Shown: piece after piece, positions 24,415 through 33,146 of the stretch
Layout: each line of letters opens with the position of its first letter
How positions within the stretch are numbered: the first letter of the stretch is position 1
The notes under the pieces: generated by a model
The model's input: only the letters and a program-made list of their open reading frames with translations
What the model was told of the DNA's origin: nothing
Database searches by the model: none
Translations under genes and position numbers: made by a program
Assembly: GCA_017995345.1 (NCBI GenBank)
Contig: JAGOJA010000011.1
Coordinates: 1-40,442, forward strand
Direction: 5' to 3'
DNA from: Flavobacterium sp.
Lineage (GTDB): Bacteria > Bacteroidota > Bacteroidia > Flavobacteriales > Flavobacteriaceae
DNA length: 40,442 nt

Positions 24415-25812
24415 ATGAAATTCAGAATCGAAAAAGACACCATGGGTGAAGTGCAGGTTCCTGCTGACAAATATTGGGGCGCACAAACAGAACGTTCTAG
24501 AAACAACTTCAAAATAGGTCCATCGGCTTCCATGCCAAAAGAAATTATTGAAGGTTTCGCTTATCTAAAAAAAGCGGCGGCTTATGCCAATTGTGATTTA
24601 GGTGTTTTACCAACAGAAAAGCGCGATGCCATTGCTGCCGTTTGCGATGAAATTCTATCTGGAAAATTAGACGATGAATTTCCATTAGTGATTTGGCAAA
24701 CTGGTTCAGGTACACAAAGTAACATGAACGTAAATGAAGTAGTTGCAAATCGGGCCCAAGTATTAAAAGGGCTCAACATTGGCGAAGGCGAACAATTCAT
24801 TAAAGCCAATGATGATGTAAATAAATCACAATCTTCAAATGATACCTTCCCAACCGGAATGCACATTGCAGCCTACAAAGCAGTTGTTGAAATCACTATT
24901 CCAGGAGTTGAAAAACTGAGAGATACACTTCATGCCAAAGCCGTTGAATTCAATACTGTAGTCAAAATAGGTCGTACACATTTAATGGATGCTACGCCGC
25001 TGACATTAGGACAGGAAATTTCAGGTTATGTAGCGCAATTGAACTACGGTTTGAAAGCTGTTAAAAACACCTTGGCACACTTGTCAGAAGTAGCTTTAGG
25101 AGGAACTGCAGTAGGCACTGGATTAAACACACCTGATGGATACGATGTAAAAGTAGCGGAATATATCGCTGAATTTACAGGACATCCATTCGTAACTGCC
25201 GAAAACAAATTTGAAGCACTAGCCGCACACGATGCTATCGTAGAGTCACACGGTGCCTTAAAACAATTAGCGGTTTCTTTGAATAAAATTGCCAATGATG
25301 TGCGTATGTTAGCTTCTGGACCACGTTCAGGAATTGGAGAAATCCTAATTCCAGAAAATGAACCCGGATCTTCCATCATGCCAGGAAAAGTGAACCCAAC
25401 ACAATGCGAAGCATTAACGATGGTTTGCGCGCAAGTTATGGGGAATGATGTTGCCATTTCTGTTGGAGGAATGCAAGGTCATTATGAATTGAATGTTTTC
25501 AAACCTTTAATGGCTGCGAATTTCTTGCAATCTGCGCGTTTGTTAGGCGATGCTTGTATGTCATTCGACGAACATTGTGCTCAAGGAATTGAACCAAATT
25601 ACAAACGTATCAAAGAATTAGTTGATAATTCATTGATGTTAGTTACCGCTTTGAATACTAAAATTGGGTATTACAAATCAGCTGAAATTGCTCAAACAGC
25701 ACACAAAAACGGAACTACGCTGAAAGAAGAAGCGGTTCGTTTGGGGTATGTAACTCCAGAAGATTTTGATGCTTGGGTGAAACCAGAAGATATGGTGGGA
25801 AGTTTGAAATAA
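24415..25812 (+). CDS. fumC: Fumarate hydratase, class II
   Basis: The iron-independent fumarase of the TCA cycle, interconverting fumarate and (S)-malate in the cytoplasm. The 465-residue length is standard. It has the N-terminal [39 protein letters not shown] and [13 protein letters not shown] for substrate binding, [16 protein letters not shown] with the active-site histidine, and the superfamily signature [13 protein letters not shown]. It is a single gene with its own terminator. The region upstream contains a structured leader-like element. Confidence 0.96.
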   Translation: MKFRIEKDTMGEVQVPADKYWGAQTERSRNNFKIGPSASMPKEIIEGFAYLKKAAAYANCDLGVLPTEKRDAIAAVCDEILSGKLDDEFPLVIWQTGSGTQSNMNVNEVVANRAQVLKGLNIGEGEQFIKANDDVNKSQSSNDTFPTGMHIAAYKAVVEITIPGVEKLRDTLHAKAVEFNTVVKIGRTHLMDATPLTLGQEISGYVAQLNYGLKAVKNTLAHLSEVALGGTAVGTGLNTPDGYDVKVAEYIAEFTGHPFVTAENKFEALAAHDAIVESHGALKQLAVSLNKIANDVRMLASGPRSGIGEILIPENEPGSSIMPGKVNPTQCEALTMVCAQVMGNDVAISVGGMQGHYELNVFKPLMAANFLQSARLLGDACMSFDEHCAQGIEPNYKRIKELVDNSLMLVTALNTKIGYYKSAEIAQTAHKNGTTLKEEAVRLGYVTPEDFDAWVKPEDMVGSLK

Positions 25813-25836
25813 GCTAAAATTTGATTTATAAAGCAC

Positions 25837-25872
25837 AACCTGCAATGTAATGTTGCAGGTTTTCTTGTTTTT
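25837..25872 (+). terminator. Terminator of fumC
   Basis: AACCTGCAA (25837-25845), 7-base loop, TTGCAGGTT (25853-25861), then a T-rich tail. Confidence 0.8.
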
Positions 25873-25889
25873 ATTAGAAATACGAATAA

Positions 25890-26888
25890 TTATAAGTTAT
25901 CAATAACTTCTTTCATCATTCGAATGCTTTTCAATTTGTCTTCATTATTAAAAATTGGACTGGTAATCATCAATTCATCAATTTGCGTATAGTCGATAAA
26001 TTGCTTCAATTCAGTTGCTACTTTCTTTTTACTCCCCACAAAGGAACAAGCGGTCATTTGGTTTACATGAAAATGTTCTTCTTCGCTCATAATTCCATAG
26101 AGCGAATCAACAGGCGGTTGCATCGGTTTTCTATCATTCCGAATCAAATTCAGAAACATTTGAGTCAAACTGGTTGCTAATTTGTCAGCTTCTTCGTCTG
26201 TATCAGCAGCTACAGCGTTTGCACACGCCATTGTTTTGGGCTGGTCTAAATATTCCGAAGGTTCAAAGTTGTCTCGGTAAAATTGAAACGCCTGATACAT
26301 CTGTTTGGGTGCAAAATGTCCTGCAAAGGCATAGGGCAACCCTTTGGCAGCAGCCAAAGCAGCACTATCCATACTAGAACCTAAAATCCAAATGGGAACT
26401 TTGGTTCCTTCGGCAGGAAAAGCTCGCACGGATGCCGTAGCATTATCCTCCGAGAAAAATTCCTGTAGTGCAGCCACATTTTGAGGAAATCGCTGCGATT
26501 GCTCAAAGAAATCTTTCCGAATCGCTTGTGCGGTTAATCCATCAGTTCCCGGGGCTCTTCCTAATCCTAAATCAATCCGATTGGGATATAGTATTTCTAA
26601 GGTTCCAAATTGTTCCGCAATAATAAGAGGAGCGTGATTAGGCAACATGATACCACCAGAACCAACCCGGATATTTTGGGTTTGACTGGCAATATAACCA
26701 ATCAATACAACCGTGGCAGTACTCGCAACATGCGCCATATTATGATGTTCGGCAAGCCAAAACCTTTTGTATCCTAAACTATCGGCAAGTTTGGCTAGTG
26801 TAGCCGTTTTTTGAAATGTTTCGTTTGCATTGCTATCTTGAGTAATTATCGCTAATTCTAATAGGGAAATTGGTATATTTTTAGTCAT
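25890..26888 (-). CDS. Luciferase-like flavin-dependent monooxygenase (LLM class)
   Basis: A 332-residue TIM-barrel protein of the bacterial luciferase-like group. Family features: N-terminal PISLLELAIITQDSNANETFQ, RFWLAEHHNMAHVASTATVVLIGYIASQTQNIRVGSGGIMLPNHAPLIIAEQFGTLE, and DLGLGRAPGTDG, as in the MsnO8/YhbW-like subfamily. FMN use and substrate are inferred from the family only. The ATG at 26888 is preferred to a TTG at 26921; a TAATTTTG -7-like element (complement of 26909-26916) lies between them. It is convergent with fumC. Confidence 0.88.
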   Translation of the reverse strand: MTKNIPISLLELAIITQDSNANETFQKTATLAKLADSLGYKRFWLAEHHNMAHVASTATVVLIGYIASQTQNIRVGSGGIMLPNHAPLIIAEQFGTLEILYPNRIDLGLGRAPGTDGLTAQAIRKDFFEQSQRFPQNVAALQEFFSEDNATASVRAFPAEGTKVPIWILGSSMDSAALAAAKGLPYAFAGHFAPKQMYQAFQFYRDNFEPSEYLDQPKTMACANAVAADTDEEADKLATSLTQMFLNLIRNDRKPMQPPVDSLYGIMSEEEHFHVNQMTACSFVGSKKKVATELKQFIDYTQIDELMITSPIFNNEDKLKSIRMMKEVIDNL

Positions 26889-27044
26889 TATAAATTTCGG
26901 ATTTTGAACAAAATTAGACAATTACGGCAATTCGCTAAATTCTTAGGTGTTAATTCATTTGTAATGTTTACTAATTCCAAAAACTGGAATAGATAATCTC
27001 AATTATAAAAAGAAGGGTTTTTCAAATATCGAGAATAAGGCATA

Positions 27045-27083
27045 AAAAATCCCGTTTCTAACTATAATAGAGACGGGATTTTT
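27045..27083 (-). terminator. Terminator of the DUF2911 gene
   Basis: AAAAATCCCGTTTCT (27045-27059) pairs with AGAGACGGGATTTTT (27069-27083) with one G-U pair; the leftward transcript ends in T5. Confidence 0.8.
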
Positions 27084-27103
27084 ATATAAAAGAGCTATAG
27101 AAA

Positions 27104-27949
27104 TTAGTTTTTACTCCACTCTGCGATACTCTCTTTATTCATTTTTACGTAATCTTGGTTGTTAGCCATTTCAGCCGCTGCAAGAGATAATTTTGCAGTT
27201 TCTATCGCTCCTTTTTTATCTCCAAGTTTGGCTTGAATCAACGATTTCAATCGGTTATACCAAAACGGTTTGTCTTTAGACATATCTAACGCTTTGTTTA
27301 TATAACCTAATGCTTTTGCATTGTCACCATTTGATTGAAACAAAAATTGAGCAGCTGAAAAATAATCTGCGGCAGCTGGTCCTGCTAATACTTTGTCAAT
27401 ATTTGCAATTGCTTTTTGTTGCGTAGGCACTTCAAATTTTAAAGCCGCATACGAGTTTTCCCAGTATATCTCTAAAATGGCAAAATTGTTATCTAAACCA
27501 CTAACTCCAATAGTAAATGTTTCTACTTTTTTATTTAAAGTTTCTGGTTTAACAGTAGTTCTAAGCGCTACATTTTCTTCTTTCCATTCTGCAGGATTAC
27601 CCCAGTTATCAGTGGTTTTATAAAATATTATTTCCCAGCTCTCTATTTTTGGAATAGTATACAATGAATACTTTCCTTTTTTTAATGTTTTACCATCAAT
27701 GACAACATCGTCGCTAAAAGATACGGTTGTATTTTCATTAGCTCCAGTTCTCCATACTTTTCCAAAAGGGATTAAATTACCAAAAACGACTCTACCTCTT
27801 GCGCTTGGTCTTGAATAATTAATTTCTACATCTGTCAAACCCACTGATTGCACTATCGTAGTTTTCGGACTTGATTGTGGCGTTTTTAATTGGGCTTCAG
27901 CACTGAAACCAGCTATAAATACAGCTAGTGCAACTATTATTTTTTTCAT
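27104..27949 (-). CDS. DUF2911 domain-containing secreted protein
   Basis: A 281-residue exported protein: signal MKKIIVALAVFIAGFSAEAQ, then a DUF2911 domain (TIVQSVGLTDVEINYSRPSARGRVVFGNLIPFGKVWRTGANENTTVSFSDDV) to about residue 175, and a C-terminal helical region with TPR-like pairs (GDNAKALGYINKALDMSKDKPFWYN, LGDKKGAIETAKLSLAAAE). DUF2911 proteins are common and abundant in Flavobacteria with no known activity. A CAAATTTA (27971-27978; TAAATTTG on the coding strand) is a likely -7 element. It is a single-gene unit. Confidence 0.88.
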   Translation of the reverse strand: MKKIIVALAVFIAGFSAEAQLKTPQSSPKTTIVQSVGLTDVEINYSRPSARGRVVFGNLIPFGKVWRTGANENTTVSFSDDVVIDGKTLKKGKYSLYTIPKIESWEIIFYKTTDNWGNPAEWKEENVALRTTVKPETLNKKVETFTIGVSGLDNNFAILEIYWENSYAALKFEVPTQQKAIANIDKVLAGPAAADYFSAAQFLFQSNGDNAKALGYINKALDMSKDKPFWYNRLKSLIQAKLGDKKGAIETAKLSLAAAEMANNQDYVKMNKESIAEWSKN

Positions 27950-28000
27950 GTTTTAAATTTTTATGATTTCCAAATTTACAAATTCAGATAGTGTAAAATG

Positions 28001-28675
28001 TTAATTATTACTTAATTTAGAATCAAAGTTTTTAATAGTGTCAAAACCCAATTCGTTAAAATGATTAATTACAAAATCGGCTAGCGATAAATCTTGCGCT
28101 ACTGAATGAATGCTGTTGTACCCCAAACACAAAATACCGGCAGCTTTCGCCGCTTTTATCCCATTTGTACTGTCTTCAATGACAATACAGCTTTGCTTTG
28201 GCGCAATGGATAAACTTGCAGCATGTTCAAAAATAGCAGGATGTGGTTTCGATTTAGGAAAATCTTCTCCGCTTACCACGTGCGTAAAATAGTCGTGCAA
28301 CTTAAACCTGCTAAACACTCGTTCAATAGTAACTTTTGAAGCCGAAGAAGCCAAAATCAATTGCATTCCGTTTTGATGTAATTCTTTGATGAGATTTTCG
28401 ACGCCTTCCAGTAATTCTAAATCTGCTTTACTATCAAAAGCATCATTAAAAATAGTGCGTTTTCTTTGAATTAAATCTTCCACTTCCTGTTCAATTACAA
28501 AAAATTCCTTCAATTTCTGAAAGGTATTTCGAGTAGAAAAACCAGTAAATGAGGTATACATTTCCTCTGTAACAGTAATGTTTAATTCATCAAATTGTTT
28601 AAAATAAGCATAACGGTGTACGGGTTCAGTATCGACGATTACACCATCCATATCAAAAATTACGGTTTGTATCAT
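28001..28675 (-). CDS. HAD-superfamily phosphatase (beta-phosphoglucomutase-like)
   Basis: A 224-residue cytoplasmic HAD hydrolase with motif I Asp8-x-Asp10 (VIFDMDGVIVDTEP), motif II Ser in LILASSAS, a lysine in the DFPKSKPHP segment (motif III) and motif IV in CIVIEDSTNGIKAAKAAG. The helical cap between motifs I and II is of the beta-phosphoglucomutase/phosphatase subclass. The substrate cannot be assigned. It follows tcdA on the same strand, but a hairpin and repeat lie between them. Confidence 0.88.
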   Translation of the reverse strand: MIQTVIFDMDGVIVDTEPVHRYAYFKQFDELNITVTEEMYTSFTGFSTRNTFQKLKEFFVIEQEVEDLIQRKRTIFNDAFDSKADLELLEGVENLIKELHQNGMQLILASSASKVTIERVFSRFKLHDYFTHVVSGEDFPKSKPHPAIFEHAASLSIAPKQSCIVIEDSTNGIKAAKAAGILCLGYNSIHSVAQDLSLADFVINHFNELGFDTIKNFDSKLSNN

Positions 28676-28687
28676 TATAAATTATTG

Positions 28688-28730
28688 AGTTATGAGTTAT
28701 GAATTTTAATCTCTGAAAGGGAGACTAAAA
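28688..28730 (-). terminator. Dispersed repeat and hairpin after tcdA
   Basis: AGTTATGAGTTATGAATT (28688-28705) is the exact inverse copy of a segment at 11711-11728. Next to it, TTTTAATCTC (28704-28713) pairs with GAGACTAAAA (28721-28730), a plausible terminator for tcdA. Confidence 0.5.
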
Positions 28731-28739
28731 ATCAGAACA

Positions 28740-29453
28740 TTATTTCTTAAGTAAATAGCGAATCACGGTTTCGGCAGCGTATAAACCAAATAATCCTGGC
28801 ATATAACTATTGGTTCCGTAAAATGATTTTTTGAAATTGGATCCATCGGTCATTTTCAAACTCGTTTCGTCTTGAATTTCAGAAGAAAAAACAACTTTCA
28901 GTTTATCAATTTTCACTTCTTTTAATCGTCTTCGGATGGTTTTAGCCAAAAAGCAATTCACGGTGTTAGTGATGTCCGTTACTTTCACTTTCGAAGCTTC
29001 CATTTTTCCGCCAGCGCCCATGCTGCTAATGATTTTTACTCTTTTTCTCTTGGCAGCAATAATCAAATTCAATTTTGGAGTGATACTATCTATGCAATCC
29101 AAAACATAATCAAACTCCTCCGAAACTATTTCGAGAGCACGCTCCGGCGAAAGAAATTCTTCAACTCGTGTTAGTTTCAATTCGGGATTAATATCCATCA
29201 ATCGATCCCCAACAACCGTCACTTTTGGCTGCCCCACGGTCGAATGCAAAGCAGGTAATTGTCGGTTTATGTTTGTCATATCAACTACATCACCATCTAC
29301 AATAGTCATGGTTCCTACTCCTGCTCTTACCAAAAATTCAGCCGCAAAAGAACCTACACCACCCAATCCCACTACTAATAGATTGGCATTTTTTAAATTA
29401 TCTAAACCTTCTTTTTTGAATAAAAGTTCCGCTCTTTCTGTCCACTCGGCCAT
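28740..29453 (-). CDS. tcdA: tRNA threonylcarbamoyladenosine dehydratase
   Basis: TcdA (CsdL/YgdL) is an E1-like enzyme that uses ATP to cyclise t6A37 of tRNA to ct6A. It has 237 residues with the nucleotide-binding LLVVGLGGVGSFAAEFLVRAGVG near the N terminus, DGDVVDMTNINRQ, and DYVLDCIDSITPKLNLI; the catalytic-lysine region PALHSTVGQPKV is also present. It follows the TatD-type gene by 2 bp in a leftward operon with the DUF1684 gene. Confidence 0.92.
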   Translation of the reverse strand: MAEWTERAELLFKKEGLDNLKNANLLVVGLGGVGSFAAEFLVRAGVGTMTIVDGDVVDMTNINRQLPALHSTVGQPKVTVVGDRLMDINPELKLTRVEEFLSPERALEIVSEEFDYVLDCIDSITPKLNLIIAAKRKRVKIISSMGAGGKMEASKVKVTDITNTVNCFLAKTIRRRLKEVKIDKLKVVFSSEIQDETSLKMTDGSNFKKSFYGTNSYMPGLFGLYAAETVIRYLLKK

Positions 29454-29455
29454 AA

Positions 29456-30127
29456 TTAAAGTTTATTTGGTTCACTGTTTATTTGGTTAAAAACAGTATT
29501 AAAATTTTGATTCACTAGTTCCTGCATTTCTGCTACTGAAACCCCTTTGTATTTTGCGGCCAATTCATAAACGGTCTCAATTCCTTCTTTGATCGTATCT
29601 GTTTCCAGAAAAATTCGATCAGTAGGAACAGCCTTAAAAACAGCTTCTAAAGCTGGATTACTCATCAAACATTTCCCAAAGGAAAGGTAAAATCCATTGT
29701 CTACTAATTGTTTGGCAACTTGCGCATTTTTAGAAAACCCATGAATCAGCATTGGAACCGTACTATTCAATTTTTTCTTTGTCGCAATTACTTCCTGAAA
29801 AGCCGCAACACAATGAATTATAACGGGTTTGTTATATTTTTGTGCCAAAAGCAATTGTTTTTCGAAAACCGTTTGTTGCAATTCCATTGCAATTTCGATG
29901 CGTTTGTCCAATCCGCATTCGCCAACGGCAAGACAATTTTTCTCTTTTAATTTACTTTCGATTATTGCCAAGTCCGCTTCTACCCTTTCGGCAACGATAT
30001 GCCACGGATGAATACCGATGGAATAATACGGAATTGTTCCCTCAAACTCCTGCGGATATTGATTCACTACTTCCAACACATTGGGCTGATTGGTCGACTT
30101 ATGCGTGTGCAGATTAAAATATTTCAT
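29456..30127 (-). CDS. TatD-family metal-dependent hydrolase
   Basis: A 223-residue TIM-barrel hydrolase of the TatD type with the metal-binding His7-x-His9 (YFNLHTHKS), GIHPWHI, the GECGLDKR strand with the metal-bridging glutamate, VIIHCVAA, LIHGFSKN and FLETDT. It is slightly short for TatD DNases (about 260), as usual in the Bacteroidota subgroup. DNase activity is inferred from the family. Its ATG overlaps the upstream DUF1684 stop by one base (TAATG) and it precedes tcdA by 2 bp: a tightly coupled three-gene operon. Confidence 0.9.
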   Translation of the reverse strand: MKYFNLHTHKSTNQPNVLEVVNQYPQEFEGTIPYYSIGIHPWHIVAERVEADLAIIESKLKEKNCLAVGECGLDKRIEIAMELQQTVFEKQLLLAQKYNKPVIIHCVAAFQEVIATKKKLNSTVPMLIHGFSKNAQVAKQLVDNGFYLSFGKCLMSNPALEAVFKAVPTDRIFLETDTIKEGIETVYELAAKYKGVSVAEMQELVNQNFNTVFNQINSEPNKL

Positions 30128-30729
30128 TAGTCGTGAAACTTTTTTACACCCGCTTTTATTTCAATATTCAAATCGTTTTCTAATGGAACAATGGGGCAAG
30201 AATATTTATGATTATAAGCACAATATGGGTTGTAGGAAATATTGAAATCGATGGCAATCGTATTTCCTTTTGGAATTTTCAAATCAATATATTTCCCGCC
30301 AAGGTAGCTTTCGGTACCGCAAGTTAAATCTGAAAAAGGCAAAAACAAATGATCTTCATATCCCTTCTTTTTCGAAAGTTCAATATTCTTGTACACATTC
30401 AATTTAAAATCTAGACCATCAATTGTAAAAAAAAGTTCCCCATATTTTACATACATTGGTTTCCTTTCGGTTGATGTTTTCATTTCAAAAGGTTTCTCTT
30501 TTTTGGTGCGAACGAATTTAGCTGTCACAAAAAACTTTTCGGCAATAGGATAAAAATCAAGCGTTTTAAATTCGGCTAAATCTTCTGCAGTCAATGGACT
30601 TGTCTTAGCATCTGCATATTCAGCATTTAATTCTTTTTGAAATTTGGCTACAGCCGAAGCGTCAAATTTACTTTGGCCAAAGCCAAAATTAAGTTGTATT
30701 AGAAGCAACAAAGTGAACAGCGTTCTCAT
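30127..30729 (-). CDS. DUF1684 domain-containing exported protein
   Basis: A 200-residue protein with signal peptide MRTLFTLLLLIQLNFGFGQ and a DUF1684 domain: KTLDFYPIAEKFFVTAKF, the YVKYGELFFTIDG strand, LPFSDLTCGTESYLGGKYIDL, and the hallmark ending NISYNPYCAYNHKYSCPIVPLENDL..AGVK. The function of the family is unknown. The open frame reaches 30783, but a promoter (complement of 30745-30776) lies in that part, so the ATG at 30729 is chosen. First gene of the operon with the TatD-type gene and tcdA. Confidence 0.88.
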   Translation of the reverse strand: MRTLFTLLLLIQLNFGFGQSKFDASAVAKFQKELNAEYADAKTSPLTAEDLAEFKTLDFYPIAEKFFVTAKFVRTKKEKPFEMKTSTERKPMYVKYGELFFTIDGLDFKLNVYKNIELSKKKGYEDHLFLPFSDLTCGTESYLGGKYIDLKIPKGNTIAIDFNISYNPYCAYNHKYSCPIVPLENDLNIEIKAGVKKFHD

Positions 30730-30744
30730 ATTCTTGTTTTTATG

Positions 30745-30776
30745 CAAAAATAGTTTAAAAGTTACTACTACACCAA
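30745..30776 (-). promoter_or_regulatory. Promoter of the DUF1684-tatD-tcdA operon
   Basis: Minus strand: TTG (complement of 30774-30776), 21 bp, TATTTTTG (complement of 30745-30752), 15 bp before the ATG at 30729. Confidence 0.65.
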
Positions 30777-30825
30777 GACGCATCGATACAAAGTTTTTTA
30801 CCTTTACAAAATTACAACTTTAGAT

Positions 30826-32043
30826 ATGCTTCAAACCGCTTTTCAACGCTACATAAATAATTTCAGAGGATTTACCAGAGAAATTTGGATTCTTACACTG
30901 ATTACTTTTATCAATCGTGCCGGTACAATGGTTTTGCCTTTTTTATCTAAATATTTAAAAGAAGATTTAAATTTTACCTATGCTCAAGTAGGATGGATTA
31001 TGGTTGCTTTTGGTTTTGGTTCCATGTTGGGCTCTTGGTTGGGCGGCAAATTATCTGATAAAATAGGTTTTTACAAAATCATGGTTTTTAGCTTATTTAC
31101 GAGCGGAATTCTATTATTTTTAATACAATACATTCGAACTTTTTGGGGATTATGCATTGGAATGTTTGTCATCATGATCGTTGCTGATATGTTTCGTCCC
31201 GCCATGTTTGTGTCTTTGAGCACGTATGCCAAGCCTGAAAACCGCACCAGAGCATTGACTTTAGTCCGATTAGCGGTAAATTTAGGATTCACCGCAGGAC
31301 CGGCATTAGGAGGTTTGATTATCATGAATTTAGGCTACAGCGGATTATTTTGGATAGATGGAGCCTCTTGCATTGTGTCTATTTTGATTTTTACCTTATT
31401 GGTAAAAGAACGTAAAAAACCAGCCGATTTAGACATCGCAAAAAGCGAAACCGAAATCCCTGCCTCTGTTTTCAAAGACAAGATATTCTGGATTTTTCTC
31501 TTTGTTAGTTTTATAACAGCAATGCTGTTCTTTCAGCTTTTCACCACTTTGCCTTTGTATCATAATGAAAAATTTGGTCTAACTGAATTTCAAAGTGGCC
31601 TTTTATTATCCCTGAATGGACTATTAATTTTCTTTTTGGAAATGCCAATTGTAAGTTTTAGCCAACGAAAAGACATCAGTAAACTCAAAATTATTCTTTG
31701 GGGTTCACTACTAATGTCCATTAGTTTTTATGTTTTATTGATTAATGTTTGGGCAGGAATCCTGATTGTGAGCATCCTTTTTATCACCTTTGGTGAAATG
31801 TTCATCTTTCCATTCTCGAACTCTTTTGCGTTAAGCAGAGCGCCAAAAGGCCATGAAGGACGCTATATGGCATTGTTCACGATGAGTTTTAGTTTAGCAC
31901 ACATTGCTAGTTCCAAAACGGGACTAGAAATTATTGCTGCCTTTGGCTACCAAACGAACTGGTTTGTCATGGGGAGTTTAGGAATACTTGCTGTAGCCGG
32001 TTGTATCTGGCTGCAAAAATTAATGAAACTGGAAAACAGATAG
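30826..32043 (+). CDS. MFS transporter
   Basis: A 405-residue inner-membrane transporter with about 12 hydrophobic segments in two halves. The loop between TM2 and TM3 carries the MFS motif A (GGKLSDKIGFYKIMV), and DMFRPAMFVSLSTYAKPENRTRALTLVRLAVNLGFTAGPALGG resembles drug/metabolite:H+ antiporters of the DHA1 type. The substrate is unknown. It is divergent from the DUF1684 operon, with about 100 bp between them; no resistance or uptake genes are nearby to hint at cargo. Confidence 0.9.
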   Translation: MLQTAFQRYINNFRGFTREIWILTLITFINRAGTMVLPFLSKYLKEDLNFTYAQVGWIMVAFGFGSMLGSWLGGKLSDKIGFYKIMVFSLFTSGILLFLIQYIRTFWGLCIGMFVIMIVADMFRPAMFVSLSTYAKPENRTRALTLVRLAVNLGFTAGPALGGLIIMNLGYSGLFWIDGASCIVSILIFTLLVKERKKPADLDIAKSETEIPASVFKDKIFWIFLFVSFITAMLFFQLFTTLPLYHNEKFGLTEFQSGLLLSLNGLLIFFLEMPIVSFSQRKDISKLKIILWGSLLMSISFYVLLINVWAGILIVSILFITFGEMFIFPFSNSFALSRAPKGHEGRYMALFTMSFSLAHIASSKTGLEIIAAFGYQTNWFVMGSLGILAVAGCIWLQKLMKLENR

Positions 32044-32216
32044 TTTCTAAAATTTACTTTTTTGATTTCTTAGATTCAATTAATACGTGTAAAAGCGTAG
32101 GATTAGGATAACCGAAATTGACTTAGATAAAATAAATTCATGTTTGATTAAGAATGGATGTAAATAAATCCAGTGCGTATCAAAAAAAGAATAACAAACC
32201 CCAAAAACAACTAATG

Positions 32217-32247
32217 AAGACGGTTCCTAACAAGACCGTCTTTTTTT
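32217..32247 (+). terminator. Terminator of the MFS transporter gene
   Basis: AAGACGGT (32217-32224), 10-base loop, ACCGTCTT (32235-32242), T5. It lies about 170 bp after the MFS stop; no gene is seen in between. The next -7 element (TATCTTTG, 32249-32256) begins immediately after it. Confidence 0.7.
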
Positions 32248-32272
32248 ATATCTTTGTCCAAAACAAAACCGT

Positions 32273-32413
32273 ATGTACAAAATTCTTGCAAAAATCAACA
32301 AAATCATTTTACCCAATTTTACCAAACAACGATTGGATTTGGCAAAAGCCAAAAAATGGCAAATGGCAATTATTGGTTATAGATATTATGTAACCACACG
32401 TGCATTGGATTAA
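32273..32413 (+). CDS. Small conserved-looking protein (46 residues)
   Basis: The frame from ATG 32273 to TAA 32411-32413 encodes MYKILAKINKIILPNFTKQR... and ends GYRYYVTTRALD, 46 residues: an amphipathic Lys/Leu-rich first half, then LAKAKKWQMAIIGYRYYV. A -7 element TATCTTTG (32249-32256) lies 17 bp upstream and directly follows a terminator, as expected of a separate gene. The peptide looks familiar from Flavobacteria, but I cannot verify this here. Its stop codon overlaps the apt stop codon on the other strand. A longer ORF in another frame (from 32154) is unsupported. Confidence 0.65.
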   Translation: MYKILAKINKIILPNFTKQRLDLAKAKKWQMAIIGYRYYVTTRALD

Positions 32414-32922
32414 TACGTAATCGCCACAAAAATTTCGTTCCCTTTGATTTTTTCTCTTCCCTCTAGAAAAGTTAATTCCATCAGGAAATTAAACTGTACG
32501 ATTTCGCCTCCTAATCTTTCTACCAATTCGCAAACAGCTTTGGCTGTTCCTCCGGTTGCCAAAACATCGTCGTGAATTAAGATTCGATCTCCTTTTTGAA
32601 TCGCATCGGTATGAATCTCAAGCGTATCCGTTCCGTATTCTAAATCATAGGTTGCCGAAATGGTTTCGCAGGGTAACTTATTAGGTTTTCGAACTGGAAT
32701 AAAACCCACATTCAATTCCTGTGCAATCAGCATTCCAAAGAAAAAGCCACGACTCTCTACTCCTATTACCTTGTCTATTTTTTTATCTTTTAAGGATGAA
32801 ACTAATATTTCAAGGGTTTTGTTCCTAGCTATGGGATCAATTAGCAAGGGAGTGATGTCTTTAAACAAAATTCCTTCTTTTGGAAATCCCTGAATATCAC
32901 GTATATACTTTTTTAACGACAT
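32410..32922 (-). CDS. apt: Adenine phosphoribosyltransferase
   Basis: Apt converts adenine and PRPP to AMP (purine salvage, cytoplasm). The 170-residue length is standard. It has IRDIQGFPKEGILFKDITPLL at the N terminus, GVESRGFFFG, FIPVRKPNKLPCETISATYDLEYGTDTLEIH and the PRPP-binding motif ILIHDDVLATGGTAKAV. It is a single gene, convergent with the 46-codon gene: the two stop codons share the bases TTAA at 32410-32413. Confidence 0.95.
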   Translation of the reverse strand: MSLKKYIRDIQGFPKEGILFKDITPLLIDPIARNKTLEILVSSLKDKKIDKVIGVESRGFFFGMLIAQELNVGFIPVRKPNKLPCETISATYDLEYGTDTLEIHTDAIQKGDRILIHDDVLATGGTAKAVCELVERLGGEIVQFNFLMELTFLEGREKIKGNEIFVAITY

Positions 32923-32950
32923 ATTTTTTTATTTTTATTCATTTTTACAC

Positions 32951-32980
32951 TTGCAAAGTACACATTTATTCTTATATTTG
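32951..32980 (+). promoter_or_regulatory. Promoter of tRNA-Arg
   Basis: TTG (32951-32953), 19 bp, TATATTTG (32973-32980), a full match to the -33/-7 pattern, about 44 bp before the mature tRNA 5' end. Confidence 0.75.
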
Positions 32981-33024
32981 CACCCGCTAAGACACCTTAA
33001 CAGGAATAGCATTAGCAAAAAAAT

Positions 33025-33098
33025 GGCCTTGTGGCGCAACTGAATAGCGCACTTGATTACGGCTCAAGAGGTTACTGGTTTGAATCCAGTCAAGGTCA
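33025..33098 (+). tRNA. tRNA-Arg(ACG)
   Basis: A full cloverleaf can be drawn: acceptor stem GGCCTTG/CAAGGTC (one G-U pair), D-arm GCGC-AACTGAATA-GCGC, anticodon arm CTTGA-TTACGGC-TCAAG with anticodon ACG, variable loop AGGTT and T-arm ACTGG-TTTGAAT-CCAGT, discriminator A at 33098. The anticodon reads CGN codons after A34 deamination. CCA is not encoded (CGA follows). Confidence 0.95.
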
Positions 33099-33107
33099 CG
33101 AAGCAAG

Positions 33108-33146
33108 AACCCTAAAACACTTATTAATAGTGGTTTAGGGTTTTTT
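33108..33146 (+). terminator. Terminator of tRNA-Arg
   Basis: AACCCTAAAACACT (33108-33121), loop TATTAAT, AGTGGTTTAGGGTT, T-tail; one mismatch in a 14-bp stem. Confidence 0.85.

Noticed and set aside
25044-25457. 137-codon minus-strand frame inside fumC
   Set aside because: Antisense shadow of a strongly conserved fumC region; no independent signals.
32154-32393. 79-codon plus-strand frame
   Set aside because: Low-complexity composition and runs across the MFS terminator; the real small gene is in another frame at 32273-32413.
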